Notes: generated by a model from the letters alone, not told the origin. DNA of 64,000 nt from Vulcanimicrobiota bacterium (GCA_003168375.1 PMSI01000005.1:256359-320358); one strand, 5' to 3'. Positions 1 to 8,682 are shown, numbered from the stretch's first letter. Translations and numbers: made by a program.

Positions 1-954
1 ACCGAGTGTGCCGAGCCACGGACACCAGAGCGTTGGGTTGCCGCCGTAGAAGTAATACGTCGTTCCGGACTTCTTGGTCCAAAGCCAGCCGCAGTTTCCG
101 TCGAACACGAGCGTGGCATGCTGCCCCGGAGTGAGGGGGGTCAGCGCGGTGCCGGCCGGATTGTTGGGCGGCGAATAGTAGTCGTAGCGCGCGCCGTCGA
201 TGTCGTAAATCGACTTCACGGTCGACGACATCGAGAGGAAGTGCGCGTCAAACGTGTTGGTCCAGCCGTTGCCGTACAGGCTCGTCCAGCTTCCGAATTG
301 GTGCGCCACGCTCGCGGCGCCTTGCGAGTTGTACGTGCGCCGGAAGGCCATGGCGATGCCCTTGTGCGGCACCGCCATGTCGTCGTCTTGGAGCAGGACG
401 TTGCCGGTGCCGACGTTGACCATCACGTGTCCACCGCCGGGCAAACTTTGTTCCTGGTAGCGCCACCACGGATTGATGCCGGTCCCCGAGGCGTTGGGAT
501 CGGAGGGCAGCGACTGCGCGCGGCGCGTGCCGGGCCGCGCACCGGGCACGCCGGGTGCATTGATACGACGAGCGCCGCTGGTGGCAGGCACGCTGACCCC
601 CGCACTCGATCGCCTGCGTGCCGCTGCCGCCTTCAGGGGGCCGTCGATCTCGCTGGGGCGCAACATCGGCGGACCCGGCACGTGCCGCCCGTTCGGTGGC
701 CGAACGGCTTGAACGACCTTCGGTCGCATCGCGTTGGCAGGCGGCGCCGAGGGGCGCGGGCGCGGTGGCTCCGTGACCTGGACGCGGACCGGCGGCGCAA
801 CGAGCGCAACCGTCGGTGGTCTTAGGCTCGACGTGTTGTGCGGCCCCGCAATCGGCGACGCATTCCCTGTTGCGGCGAACTCGGGTCCGCTTTGAACGAG
901 CACGAACGAGACCGCGACCACCGTCGCGAGAGCACGACGAAACAAACCCGACAT
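1..954 (-). CDS. RHS-repeat secreted protein, N-terminal part (cut by window edge)
   Basis: This frame is open from an ATG at 954 through the window edge at base 1, giving 318 residues without a stop. AGGGGAG lies just upstream of the ATG. The N-terminus is a signal peptide (SGLFRRALATVVAVSFVLV), followed by about 110 residues rich in Pro, Ala and Arg. From about residue 150 the sequence reads INPWWRYQEQSLPGGGHVMV, VNVGTGNVLLQDDDMAVPHKG, then FRRTYNSQG and YDIDGARYDYY. That is the pattern of the DUF6531 N-terminal domain of RHS/YD-repeat proteins. Such proteins are usually very large, are exported and carry variable C-terminal toxin or adhesion domains; the repeats and tip lie outside the window. 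A palindrome at 1079-1094, about 125 bp upstream, is a likely control site. The family call is good; the function of the missing C-terminus is unknown. Confidence 0.8.
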   Translation of the reverse strand, partial: MSGLFRRALATVVAVSFVLVQSGPEFAATGNASPIAGPHNTSSLRPPTVALVAPPVRVQVTEPPRPRPSAPPANAMRPKVVQAVRPPNGRHVPGPPMLRPSEIDGPLKAAAARRRSSAGVSVPATSGARRINAPGVPGARPGTRRAQSLPSDPNASGTGINPWWRYQEQSLPGGGHVMVNVGTGNVLLQDDDMAVPHKGIAMAFRRTYNSQGAASVAHQFGSWTSLYGNGWTNTFDAHFLSMSSTVKSIYDIDGARYDYYSPPNNPAGTALTPLTPGQHATLVFDGNCGWLWTKKSGTTYYFYGGNPTLWCPWLGTLG

Positions 955-1078
955 CCGACCAGGCTCCCCTGCGCGCGTTTCCCCCAGGCGCGTCATTGCG
1001 TCTGCGCGTCGTGCGCGACGCCTCTATCGTGCCGAAATCACGCTCACGTGTCTATGCTGCAATCGTACTGCCGGCTCG

Positions 1079-1094
1079 CTAGTACATCTGTACC
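1079..1094. promoter_or_regulatory. Palindromic operator candidate upstream of the RHS gene
   Basis: CTAGTACATCTGTACC contains the inverted repeat AGTACA-N2-TGTAC. A nearly identical site, CTAGTACAACTGTACT, occurs on the minus strand at 2936-2951, in front of the small-peptide gene. Both sites lie upstream of minus-strand genes that bracket a LuxR-type regulator, so this regulator is the obvious candidate binder. That link is inferred from position and sequence similarity only. Confidence 0.45.
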
Positions 1095-1117
1095 ACTTGA
1101 GGGTGCGGACGCGGCCG

Positions 1118-2497
1118 CTACACCGCTTCCGAGCTCAAGATGCCCAGCCGAGCGCACTCCGCGACGAGCTCGGCCCTATTGTGTACGCTAAACGTTTCGA
1201 ATAAGGTCGCGATCTGGTTCCGAACGGTGTGCTTAGAGCGCTTTCGAATCCGGGCGATATCGGGGGTCGACTTGCCGGCACAGACCAGCATGAGGTGCTC
1301 GCGCTGGACCGCGGTCAGCTCGGCGAGATGACGCGCCCTGCGGAGCTGGTCCGCTACCGGCACGATCCAAGAACCCTTCGCGAGCCCTGCCACGACGAGA
1401 TCGATGTGCCCCCAGAGATAGTCCTCCCTGGGCGACAGGTGAATCAGCCGCACCGCAGCTACGATCGAGCGGCGAACGTACCCGAGCGGACAGAAGATCT
1501 GAAAGGCGTCACGATATCCGGACGCGGCGCCTTCCAGCTTGTCCTCGGCTTCGAGAATTTGGGCCTCGACGAGCCGTTCGTAGCCGTCCCGTCGCCTGTC
1601 GCCCGTGATCGCAAGCATAGGCGAGGTCGGCGACTGCGCTCGGTAGAGCTCGAACATGCGCCTTGCGTCCGTCTCGCGGCCCGCGTTGGCGAGCTCTTCG
1701 GCGAGGACGAGCGGGACGATGTTCTCATCGCCGGCGGGCACCCAATCGCCGATCCCCTCGAACAACTGTACCGCGGCCTGCAGGTGATCGCGGTGCGCGA
1801 GCGTTTCACCGGCACAGCGCGAAATCCAGGCCCGGGAGCACAAGGCTTGCACGCGATATGCGACCGATGGCGCCGACTCCTCGGCTCTGCGCGCTTCCGC
1901 GGCTGCGCTGAGCGCATTGCCCTCCACGTCGTAAGCGAATGCCGCCGCCCGTAGCGCGATCAAGAATCGCAGATAGGCGAGACCAGCACCGCGCCAATCG
2001 CCGGTCTCGCGTCGCTCTGCCACGATGGACCACGCCCTTCGATCGAATCGTTCGACGGCGAAGTTTGACAGCGCTTGGACGCAATTCGCCTCGACAAAAC
2101 GGTCGCGTTCCGGACAGGCGTCGAGTACCTCGAGGGCGCGGACAAACGAGGCGACCGCCCGATCGTACTCGGCGCGCGCGTCTGCCACCCATCCTCGATA
2201 CTCGAGCGCACGCACGTGCAAGACACCACCATCCACGGGAACGGCTTCGAGTGCCGCGTCCGCGGCGTCCAGGTCTCGTTCGCCGTAACATGCGAGTGCG
2301 ATCCACAGGTTGATCTCGGCGCGGGTCGTTCGATCCGGCGCTCCGTCCGCGAGCGTCGCCCGCAGAGTGCGGAGTCCCGCCTCGTGTTCGCCGAGGCGCG
2401 CCTGGGCCGAACCGACAAGCATTCGAACCGACACGTCATCGTCGGCGCCGACCGCTCGTAGCTGTTGCAGCGCTTCGGCGGCGCGATCGAGCCGCAA
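1118..2497 (-). CDS. LuxR-family regulator with TPR-like repeats
   Basis: The last 65 residues (LTAVQREHLMLVCAGKSTPDI, then HTVRNQIATLFETFSVHNRAEL) form a LuxR/GerE-type helix-turn-helix. The preceding 390 residues are helical repeats of TPR/MalT style and no N-terminal ATPase is visible. The coordinates use the first usual start codon, TTG at 2497. Coding character clearly continues upstream in the same frame to about 2629: it reads SIEEARSAWRDGDFERCFGL and joins smoothly to the repeats. No ATG, GTG or TTG exists in that extension before the stop at 2702-2704. The natural start may be ATT at 2627-2629, or the start codon was lost. The gene is flanked by the RHS gene and a small exported peptide gene on the same strand, which may be its targets. 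Its ligand is unknown. Confidence 0.75.
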   Translation of the reverse strand: MRLDRAAEALQQLRAVGADDDVSVRMLVGSAQARLGEHEAGLRTLRATLADGAPDRTTRAEINLWIALACYGERDLDAADAALEAVPVDGGVLHVRALEYRGWVADARAEYDRAVASFVRALEVLDACPERDRFVEANCVQALSNFAVERFDRRAWSIVAERRETGDWRGAGLAYLRFLIALRAAAFAYDVEGNALSAAAEARRAEESAPSVAYRVQALCSRAWISRCAGETLAHRDHLQAAVQLFEGIGDWVPAGDENIVPLVLAEELANAGRETDARRMFELYRAQSPTSPMLAITGDRRRDGYERLVEAQILEAEDKLEGAASGYRDAFQIFCPLGYVRRSIVAAVRLIHLSPREDYLWGHIDLVVAGLAKGSWIVPVADQLRRARHLAELTAVQREHLMLVCAGKSTPDIARIRKRSKHTVRNQIATLFETFSVHNRAELVAECARLGILSSEAV

Positions 2498-2694
2498 GAG
2501 CGTGCGGACGCCAAGGAGCGCGAACTCCTTACGAACCTCAACGGCTTTGGGTTTCGCCGCGGCACAAAGCCCGAAGCATCGTTCGAAGTCGCCGTCACGC
2601 CAGGCCGACCTCGCCTCTTCGATGGAAATGACTCGGTCCGATAACGAACCGAAGGTCGATGTATCCGCGGCACCCTCCCCGGGACGAGAGAGGA

Positions 2695-2710
2695 CATTCC
2701 GTTAGGAATG
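2695..2710. promoter_or_regulatory. Short inverted repeat between regulator and small-peptide gene
   Basis: CATTCC-GTTA-GGAATG is a perfect 6-4-6 inverted repeat just upstream of the extended start of the LuxR gene and downstream of the peptide gene. It could be an operator or a processing hairpin. There is no U-run, so it is not a convincing terminator. Confidence 0.25.
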
Positions 2711-2774
2711 CCCTCTGGACATCCAGTCGCGCACAGTACGAGCTAACGCGCGCAAATCCCCTTTCCGGCGCTGC

Positions 2775-2900
2775 TTAGCCCGACGGCCCTCCTGCTACGA
2801 CGTTGTCGGCCGACGCCGATGTGGACATAGGTCCCCCGCCGATGATGTCGTGCGGGTTGGCCAACCCCAAGAACGTGGCCAACAAAGCGATAATGAGCAT
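2775..2900 (-). CDS. Small exported peptide (41 aa)
   Basis: An ATG at 2898-2900, preceded by GAAAGGG, starts a 41-residue peptide. It begins with a hydrophobic helix (LIIALLATFLGLA) and ends in a Gly/Ser/Ala-rich tail (HDIIGGGPMSTSASADNVVA and GGPSG). A longer version of the same frame starts at 2969 but has no ribosome binding site and would begin inside the upstream palindrome. It resembles a short secreted or membrane-anchored peptide, possibly a signal. It sits directly upstream of the LuxR-type gene on the same strand, with a strong palindrome 36-64 bp before its start. I recognise no family; function is unknown. Being short, it could be spurious, but start, RBS and hydrophobic N-terminus agree. 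Confidence 0.5.
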   Translation of the reverse strand: MLIIALLATFLGLANPHDIIGGGPMSTSASADNVVAGGPSG

Positions 2901-2935
2901 CGGAAAACACCCTTTCCGGCTTTCGCCATAGCGAC

Positions 2936-2964
2936 AGTACAGTTGTACTAGTCGTCGACTAGTA
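2936..2964. promoter_or_regulatory. Overlapping palindromes between the small peptide and secretin genes
   Basis: Two inverted repeats overlap here. The first is AGTACA-GT-TGTACT (2936-2949), whose minus-strand reading CTAGTACAACTGTACT nearly equals the site at 1079-1094. The second is TACTAGTCG-T-CGACTAGTA (2946-2964), a perfect 9-1-9 palindrome. They lie between divergent genes (peptide start at 2900 on minus, secretin start near 3078 on plus), as expected for a shared operator. Confidence 0.5.
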
Positions 2965-3077
2965 TACATCTACCGTCTGAATTCGCAATACCGATGGTGC
3001 TGACAATTCCTCGACCTGCGAGCAGTAGTTGGCCGCAGCGGCGCCGTACCGTACACGACCGGCACGCGGGGGTTCCG

Positions 3078-5765
3078 ATGGTTGGAGCGCATTTCTTGCG
3101 CACGAAGGCGCACGTGAGACGAGGTAGCCGAGCGACATTTGCCGCCATATTGACGGCGACGCTCTGCATGCGCTCCGCAGCGATCGCGGCGCCGTCCGCC
3201 AGGATGAGCGCGATCGTTGCAGATCGCGGCGCCGGCCACGTGACGCTCAACGCTCGGAACGAGCCGCTGCGAACGGTGTTGGTGCGGTTGGCTCACGATA
3301 CCGGCGCAAACATCTCGGTTGCCGACGGAGTCGCCGGCTACGTGAGCGTCGAGTTGCACGACGTAACGCTCCCACAAGCGCTACGCGCCATTCTCGAGCC
3401 ACTCGGCGCGACGTATCGCCTCCGGCAGGGTGTTTACGATGTCGAGGCCGGCCCCGCGCCGGCGCGCCCCGTGACGATCGTGCCGGTCGTGCTGCCCCTC
3501 TCGGTCGTCACCGCGAAGCGCGCCGCAGCGACGCTGCGGCCGCTTTTCCCGCAAGCGACCGTGCGCGCAGACGATCGCGCTAATGCGCTGGTCGTCGTCG
3601 CGGCTTCCGCCGACGTGCAGGCGATCCGCGGGGTGTTGGTCGGGATCGACGTGCGCGATCCCTCACTCGCCACGACGGAAGCACTGGCGCTGCACGTCGC
3701 GCGCGGCGGCGTGCTCGCCGACCAGCTGCGCAAAGCGTTTCCCAAGGCGAAGTTCGCGCTCGCCAGCGACAAGCAGCTCCTCGTCACCGCCACGCCGACC
3801 GATATGACGCAGATCCGAGCCGCGGTGAACGCGCTCGATGCGCCCAACGTCACGCCACCGCCCGCTGTGGTGTCGGCGGAAGCCGTGGCGGTCTCGCGGC
3901 GGGCACCCCGCGAGATCGCGCGCTCGCTCGCCGCGCAGGTGCCCGGCCTTCGCGCTGCCGTTTCGGGCAGCGCGGTCGTCCTCTCCGGGCCGCCGGACGC
4001 TGTCGCGCGCGGCAAGGCCCTCATCGCGCAACTCGATCTCCCGACTTTCGGCGAGCGCTACACGCAGGTCTATCGTATTCGCACGCTCGACGCCGCCTCC
4101 GTCGCGGACCTCGTGCGGCGCAGCTTCCGCGACCTGGACGTCACCGTCGACGCCTCGCTCAACGCGATCGCTGTCACGGCGAGTGCGGCGCAGCAGCAAC
4201 GCATCGCGGACGCCCTCGCGCAGCTCGATCCGCCGCCAAACACGCAAAGCGCGTCGTTCGGTCAAGCTGCCTCCGGCACCGGTGGCTCGACGGACGTCGT
4301 CACGCTCAAGTCCTTCATCCCCGGCCAGACGCAAGGCGGCATCGACGCTGTGGCCTCGTTCACGCAAGCACTGCAGGTCGTGACGCCGGACGTGCGCGTC
4401 GTGCAACTCCCGACTCCCGGCCAGATCGCGCTCCTCGGCCCCCCCGCCAGCGTGCGTTCGGCGCGTCAGTTCATCGACAAGGTCGACGTCGTCCCTACGA
4501 TGGTCGTCCTCGACACGGAGATCCTCGAAGTCGACGAGAGTGTGGCGAAAAACCTGGGCCTGCAACTCGGCACAGCGGCGCTCAGCACGACGTTCACCGA
4601 GATGCAGCCGGTCTCGAACGCCGACGGCACCGTCGGCCGGATCGGGCGCTTTCAGGCGCTCTCGCGCACGCCGATCTCGTTCACGGCGCAGCTGAACCTG
4701 CTGGTGCAGAACGGCAAGGGCCGCGTGCTGGCCGATCCGCGCATCACCACGCTCTCCGGGCGCACCGCCTCCATCCGCGCCGGTGACACCATCTCAATCC
4801 TCACCACCACCGCCGGAAACGCCGGCACGATCGCGACGACGCAGGTGCAGAGCTTCCAGACTGGCGTGACGCTGGACATCACGCCCTCCGTGACACCGGA
4901 CGGCGGGATCATGGTGGTGCTGCACCCGGTCGTGAACAGCTTGATCGGCACGAATGCCGGAGTGCCGGAGATCAGCACGCGCGACACGCAGACCACCGTG
5001 CATCTGCAAGACGACGAGACCCTGGTGATCGGCGGCCTGATTCAGGAAAACGATACCCGCACGACCACCAAAGTGCCACTGCTGGGCGACCTTCCGCTGG
5101 TTGGACGCGTCTTTCGGAACGACAATGTCCAAGGCCAGCGCAATGAGCTGATCATCGTCGTCACGCCGCACATCGTCAAACGCGGCGCATCGGCGCTGCC
5201 CGGGCCGGCGCTGCACACGATCCCGACGCCCGCGACGCTGCCGACGCTGCCGCCGAACACGCGGCTGCCCGCGCCCAGCGGGCAGATGCCGGGTCGAGGC
5301 GCGCCTGCACGGATCGCCGCGTCGGCACTGACGCCCGCACCGCTCGCGACCGCGGCTCCGCTCGGCCTCGCGGTTGCATCCCCGACACCGCTCGCGCAAC
5401 CGACGGCGTTCGCGCAGACGAACGTGTTCACATTCGGTGCGGCCCCGCAGAGCAACTTCGCACGCCCTACCGACCCGGTGCAGATCTTCTATGCATCCCT
5501 CTCGCCGACGGTCGTCTCGAACGGGACGCCCGTGCGCGTCGCCGTCGTCACGACATCCAACGCGAGCGCGGTGAAGCTGCAAGTCGGCACGCAGACGATC
5601 AGCCTTGCGCAAACCGGCGCCGGTCAGTGGCAAGCGGCGTTTGCGTTCCCCCTGGGTGCCGTGCCGATAGGGCAGACGTCGCTGAGCCTCTCGCTCGTCG
5701 CAAGCCGCAGCGATGGCACGTCTGCGACTATCCCGATCCCGGTCAACGTCGCAATGCCGCCGTAA
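3078..5765 (+). CDS. Secretin-family outer-membrane pore protein
   Basis: I start at ATG 3078, preceded by GGGGG, which places a signal peptide (ATFAAILTATLCMRSAAIAA) near the N-terminus; an in-frame ATG at 2994 would add 28 residues. Length is 895 aa. After a secretin/TonB short N-terminal domain (LNARNEPLRTVLVRLAHDTG) come several N1/NolW-like repeats (AAATLRPLFPQATVRADDRA and similar). The secretin C-terminal domain spans about 470-700: VLADPRITTLSGRTASIRAG, VTLDITPSVTPDGGIMVVLH, LVIGGLIQENDT, VPLLGDLPLVGRVFRND, IVVTPHIVKRG. A Pro/Ala-rich linker and an Ig-like domain of about 95 residues follow. Secretins form 12-16-mer gated channels for type II/III secretion or type IV pili. No other secretion or pilus gene is nearby, so the machine it serves cannot be told. 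Confidence 0.9.
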   Translation: MVGAHFLRTKAHVRRGSRATFAAILTATLCMRSAAIAAPSARMSAIVADRGAGHVTLNARNEPLRTVLVRLAHDTGANISVADGVAGYVSVELHDVTLPQALRAILEPLGATYRLRQGVYDVEAGPAPARPVTIVPVVLPLSVVTAKRAAATLRPLFPQATVRADDRANALVVVAASADVQAIRGVLVGIDVRDPSLATTEALALHVARGGVLADQLRKAFPKAKFALASDKQLLVTATPTDMTQIRAAVNALDAPNVTPPPAVVSAEAVAVSRRAPREIARSLAAQVPGLRAAVSGSAVVLSGPPDAVARGKALIAQLDLPTFGERYTQVYRIRTLDAASVADLVRRSFRDLDVTVDASLNAIAVTASAAQQQRIADALAQLDPPPNTQSASFGQAASGTGGSTDVVTLKSFIPGQTQGGIDAVASFTQALQVVTPDVRVVQLPTPGQIALLGPPASVRSARQFIDKVDVVPTMVVLDTEILEVDESVAKNLGLQLGTAALSTTFTEMQPVSNADGTVGRIGRFQALSRTPISFTAQLNLLVQNGKGRVLADPRITTLSGRTASIRAGDTISILTTTAGNAGTIATTQVQSFQTGVTLDITPSVTPDGGIMVVLHPVVNSLIGTNAGVPEISTRDTQTTVHLQDDETLVIGGLIQENDTRTTTKVPLLGDLPLVGRVFRNDNVQGQRNELIIVVTPHIVKRGASALPGPALHTIPTPATLPTLPPNTRLPAPSGQMPGRGAPARIAASALTPAPLATAAPLGLAVASPTPLAQPTAFAQTNVFTFGAAPQSNFARPTDPVQIFYASLSPTVVSNGTPVRVAVVTTSNASAVKLQVGTQTISLAQTGAGQWQAAFAFPLGAVPIGQTSLSLSLVASRSDGTSATIPIPVNVAMPP

Positions 5766-5817
5766 CGGGCTGCGGCGCGTTTCTAGTGAAGCTCCCGCCG
5801 CTGCGGATTCTGCAGGT

Positions 5818-5846
5818 TTGACAAAACCTAGGCCTAGGTTTATGAT
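5818..5846 (+). promoter_or_regulatory. Sigma70 promoter with an 18-bp palindrome filling the spacer
   Basis: TTGACA (5818-5823), 17 bp, TATGAT (5841-5846) is a near-consensus promoter. The palindrome AAACCTAGGCCTAGGTTT (5824-5841) fills the spacer exactly, which is ideal for repression by a dimer. Transcription would begin about 7 nt after the -10 box, at 5853, the first base of the GTG of the next gene, so the mRNA is probably leaderless. Autoregulation by the downstream pair is inferred. Confidence 0.7.
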
Positions 5847-5852
5847 AGAGCC

Positions 5853-6116
5853 GTGGGGAGCGCACAGTTTGGGCAGGTTCTCTACGCGGCGATTTCGGGT
5901 GATCACGTCGGTGCGCAGCTCCCGCACGTTCATGCTTACATCGGATGTGGTGAGGCAGTAATCGAACTCGACAACGGCGTTGTCCGCCTCTCGACTGCTC
6001 ACGGTGAGCCGATCCGCGGTTATCTGAAGAAGAACGAACTACGACGCATCATTCGTGGCGCGGTCGACAACTACGATGCGCTCCTGGAACTCTGGAGACT
6101 GAGTCAGCCAAAATGA
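5853..6116 (+). CDS. DUF4160-family protein, toxin-like half of a DUF4160/DUF2442 pair
   Basis: This 87-residue protein carries the DUF4160 signature LPHVHAYIGCGEAVIELDNG, followed by a helical C-terminus (KKNELRRIIRGAVDNYDALL). Proteins of this family are nearly always encoded next to a DUF2442 protein and are regarded as a putative toxin-antitoxin or regulatory module; biochemical activity is not established. The GTG start at 5853 is placed by the promoter geometry just upstream, which predicts transcription starting at this codon. The stop overlaps the ATG of the next gene (ATGA, 4 nt), showing translational coupling. Confidence 0.75.
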   Translation: MGSAQFGQVLYAAISGDHVGAQLPHVHAYIGCGEAVIELDNGVVRLSTAHGEPIRGYLKKNELRRIIRGAVDNYDALLELWRLSQPK

Positions 6117-6574
6117 CGACCAAAACAAAGGCCCGAAGCGGCGTGACGGATGCTGAAATAGCTGCTCTACTCGCGCGTGCGGCTGAACGCGAGGAGACTG
6201 CAACGAAGATTCGCGCCACGAGGTACGACGCCGGGCGCGACGTCGTCGTCGTCCAACTCTCGACGGAGTCGACCTTTGAAGTTCCGCGCGCACGGATCGC
6301 GGGCTTCGCAAACGCCGATCCAGCGTCGCTCGCCGATCTCACGATCAACCCGGGCGCCGAAAGCCTGTGGTCGGCGACCGCCGAGGACGGCGTGCTGCTC
6401 GAGCAACTGCTCGCAATCGCGTTCGGCGAAAACTTGGTGATGACGGTCGGAGCGCGTTTCGCCGCGCGGCGCCGGTCACCGGCGGGCTCGGCGGCGTCGC
6501 GCGAGAACGGAAAAAAAGGTGGGCGCCCCCGGAAGAATATTCCGGTCACGCGGCGGAAGAAATCGGCTGCGTGA
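6113..6574 (+). CDS. DUF2442-family protein, partner of DUF4160
   Basis: The 153-residue protein has the DUF2442 core (ATRYDAGRDVVVVQLSTEST, FEVPRARIAGFANADPASLAD, LTINPGAESLWSATAEDGVLL) at about residues 35-110. A basic tail follows (GGRPRKNIPVTRRKKSAA) that could bind DNA or RNA. Its start overlaps the DUF4160 stop by four bases, and its own TGA shares a base with the ATG of the acetoacetyl-CoA synthetase gene (TGATG). The three genes therefore look co-transcribed. By analogy with other such pairs it may be the antitoxin and the binder of the upstream palindrome; this is inference. Confidence 0.75.
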   Translation: MTTKTKARSGVTDAEIAALLARAAEREETATKIRATRYDAGRDVVVVQLSTESTFEVPRARIAGFANADPASLADLTINPGAESLWSATAEDGVLLEQLLAIAFGENLVMTVGARFAARRRSPAGSAASRENGKKGGRPRKNIPVTRRKKSAA

Positions 6575-8589
6575 TGACTGAAGGCGAGCTCCTTTGGACG
6601 CCGCACCGTGCCAATGCCGAGGCGTCGACGGTGGCCCGCTTCATGCGGTGGCTGGCGGCGGAGCGGGGGCGCTCGTTCGCGACGTATGAGGAGTTGCGGC
6701 GGTGGTCGGTGACCGATCTCGACGGGTTCTGGGCGGCTGTCTGGGATTTCTTCGAGGTGCAGTCGTCGCGGCCGTACGAGCGCGTCGTGAGCTCGCGCGC
6801 GATGCCGGGCGCCGTCTGGTTCGCCGGGTCGCGCGTGAACTACGCCGAGCACCTGCTGCGCCACGAGCTCGTCGCGGCACCGGGGGAGCCCGCGCTCGTC
6901 CACAGTTCCGAGCTGCGGCCGCTCTCGTACGTGTCGTGGAGCGAGCTCGGCGCGTCGGTGCGCGTCGTCGCGACGCGGCTGCGCGAGCTCGGCGTGCGGC
7001 CGGGCGACCGCGTCGCGGCGTACATGCCGAACATCCCCGAGACGGTGATCGCGATGCTCGCCGTGACCGCGATCGGCGCGGTCTGGTCGTCGGCGGCGCC
7101 GGAGTTCGGGGTGCGCACCGTGATCGACCGCTTCGCGCAGATCGAACCGAGCGTGCTGTTCGTCGCCGACGGCTACCGTTTCGGCGGCAAGGACTACGAT
7201 CGCACGGCCGAGATTCGCGCGATCCTGGCCGACCTGCCGTCGGTTCGGCGCCTCGTGTGGCTGCCGTATCTCAACCCCGGTTCGTCGCCCGCGATCCCGG
7301 GCGCGATCACGTGGGCGGAGCTGCTCGACCATCCGCCGATCGACGCGGCGTCGTTCGCGTACGAACGCGTCGCCGAGGATCACCCGCTGTGGGTGCTGTT
7401 CTCGTCGGGGACGACCGGGCTGCCGAAACCGATCGTGCACGGCCACGTCGGGACGCTCGTCGAGCACCTCAAGAGCACCGGGCTCGGGCAGAACCTCAGC
7501 CCGTCCTCGCGCATGTTCTTCTACACGACGACCGGCTGGATGATGTTCAACGCGCTGGTCTCGGCGCTGGTGCAGGGCGCGTCGATCGTGCTGTACGACG
7601 GGCATCCGGCGTATCCGACGCCGGCGCTGCTCTGGCAGCTCGCGGCCGATGCCGGTGCGACAAGCTTCGGCGCGAGCCCGACGTTCGTGCAGATGATGCA
7701 GAAGATCGGACTCGTTCCGCGCGAGCGCTTCGACCTCTCGCGTCTCGAAGGCGTGCTGCTGACGGGGTCGCCGGTGACGCCGGAATCGACGGCGTGGTTC
7801 TACGACGCGGTCAAGTCCGATCTCTGGGTCACTTCGCCTTCGGGCGGCACGGAGCTGTGCGCGGGGCTGGTCGGCGGGTCGCCGCTGCTGCCGGTGTACG
7901 CGGGCGAGATCCAGACGCGGCTGCTCGGGATGGACGTGCACGCGTGGAACGACGCGGGCGAGGAGGTCGTCGGTGAGGTCGGCGAGCTGGTCGTCACCAG
8001 CCCCTCGCCGTCGATGCCGTTACGCTTCATGAACGATCCGGGCGACGCGCGCTACCGCGAGACGTACTTCGAGCACTTCCCCGGCGCGTGGCGCCACGGC
8101 GATTTCATCAAGATCAACGAACGCGGCGGCTGCTACATCTATGGGCGCTCGGACTCGACGCTCAACCGCTACGGCGTGCGCATCGGCTCGGCCGAGATCT
8201 ACCGCGCGGTCGAGCAGCTCGACGAGATCGCCGATAGCCTCATCGTGTGCCTCGAGCTGCCGGGCGGCGCGTTCTACATGCCGTTGTTCGTGAGAGTCAC
8301 CGAGGGCGCGACGTTCGACGACGCGCTGCGCGAGCGGATCGTGACGAAGCTGCGTACAGATTGCAGCCCACGCCATGTGCCCGACGAGATCCACGTCGTC
8401 GCCGCGATTCCGTACACACTGACTGGCAAGAAGATGGAGATCCCGGTGCGGCGCATTCTGGCCGGCACGCCGCCCGAGAAGGCCGCGAGCCGCGAAGCGA
8501 TGATGGACCCGTCCGCGCTGGACTGGTTCATCGCGTTCGCCGATGAGCGTGGGGCGATGGTGGCGCACCCTTCGACAAGCTCAGGGTGA
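6574..8589 (+). CDS. acsA: Acetoacetyl-CoA synthetase
   Basis: The 671-residue protein activates acetoacetate to acetoacetyl-CoA with ATP (ANL superfamily, EC 6.2.1.16), used for ketone-body or polyhydroxybutyrate carbon. It shows [20 protein letters not shown] at the N-terminus, the adenylation loop [20 protein letters not shown], the motif [44 protein letters not shown] and the C-terminal hinge ([20 protein letters not shown]). The start is ATG 6574, overlapping the DUF2442 stop; a longer in-frame reading to 6367 is rejected because it runs inside that gene. The last ten residues are encoded by a dispersed repeat (8566-8592) that has extended the reading frame. Coupling to a DUF4160/DUF2442 pair is unusual. 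The symbol is used in the literature for both acetyl- and acetoacetyl-CoA synthetase. Confidence 0.9.
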   Translation: MTEGELLWTPHRANAEASTVARFMRWLAAERGRSFATYEELRRWSVTDLDGFWAAVWDFFEVQSSRPYERVVSSRAMPGAVWFAGSRVNYAEHLLRHELVAAPGEPALVHSSELRPLSYVSWSELGASVRVVATRLRELGVRPGDRVAAYMPNIPETVIAMLAVTAIGAVWSSAAPEFGVRTVIDRFAQIEPSVLFVADGYRFGGKDYDRTAEIRAILADLPSVRRLVWLPYLNPGSSPAIPGAITWAELLDHPPIDAASFAYERVAEDHPLWVLFSSGTTGLPKPIVHGHVGTLVEHLKSTGLGQNLSPSSRMFFYTTTGWMMFNALVSALVQGASIVLYDGHPAYPTPALLWQLAADAGATSFGASPTFVQMMQKIGLVPRERFDLSRLEGVLLTGSPVTPESTAWFYDAVKSDLWVTSPSGGTELCAGLVGGSPLLPVYAGEIQTRLLGMDVHAWNDAGEEVVGEVGELVVTSPSPSMPLRFMNDPGDARYRETYFEHFPGAWRHGDFIKINERGGCYIYGRSDSTLNRYGVRIGSAEIYRAVEQLDEIADSLIVCLELPGGAFYMPLFVRVTEGATFDDALRERIVTKLRTDCSPRHVPDEIHVVAAIPYTLTGKKMEIPVRRILAGTPPEKAASREAMMDPSALDWFIAFADERGAMVAHPSTSSG

Positions 8590-8612
8590 CAATGGCGGGC
8601 TCAGGGTGACAA
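8566..8612. repeat. Dispersed-type repeat invading the 3' end of the synthetase gene
   Basis: CACCCTTCGACAAGCTCAGG followed by GTGACAA (8566-8592), with a second partial copy GGCTCAGGGTGACAA (8598-8612). CACCCT and AGGGTG can pair. I recall sequences of this kind as common interspersed repeats in high-GC genomes. The first copy carries the synthetase stop codon. Confidence 0.5.
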
Positions 8613-8634
8613 GGGGACACGTTACGTTGGCGGA

Positions 8635-8682
8635 GGGGTGCGATTATGCAGGAGCGGAAGGGGTGCGATTATGCAGGAGCGG
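8635..8682 (+). repeat. Tandem duplication of a ribosome binding and start region
   Basis: The 23-mer made of GGGGTGCGATT plus ATGCAGGAGCGG occurs at 8635-8657 and again at 8660-8682 (period 25). Each copy contains an ATG (8646 and 8671). The first ATG opens a 14-codon frame that ends with TGA at 8688-8690, inside the oxidoreductase gene and out of frame with it. The duplicated GGAGCGG of copy 1 now serves as RBS for copy 2. Confidence 0.8.
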
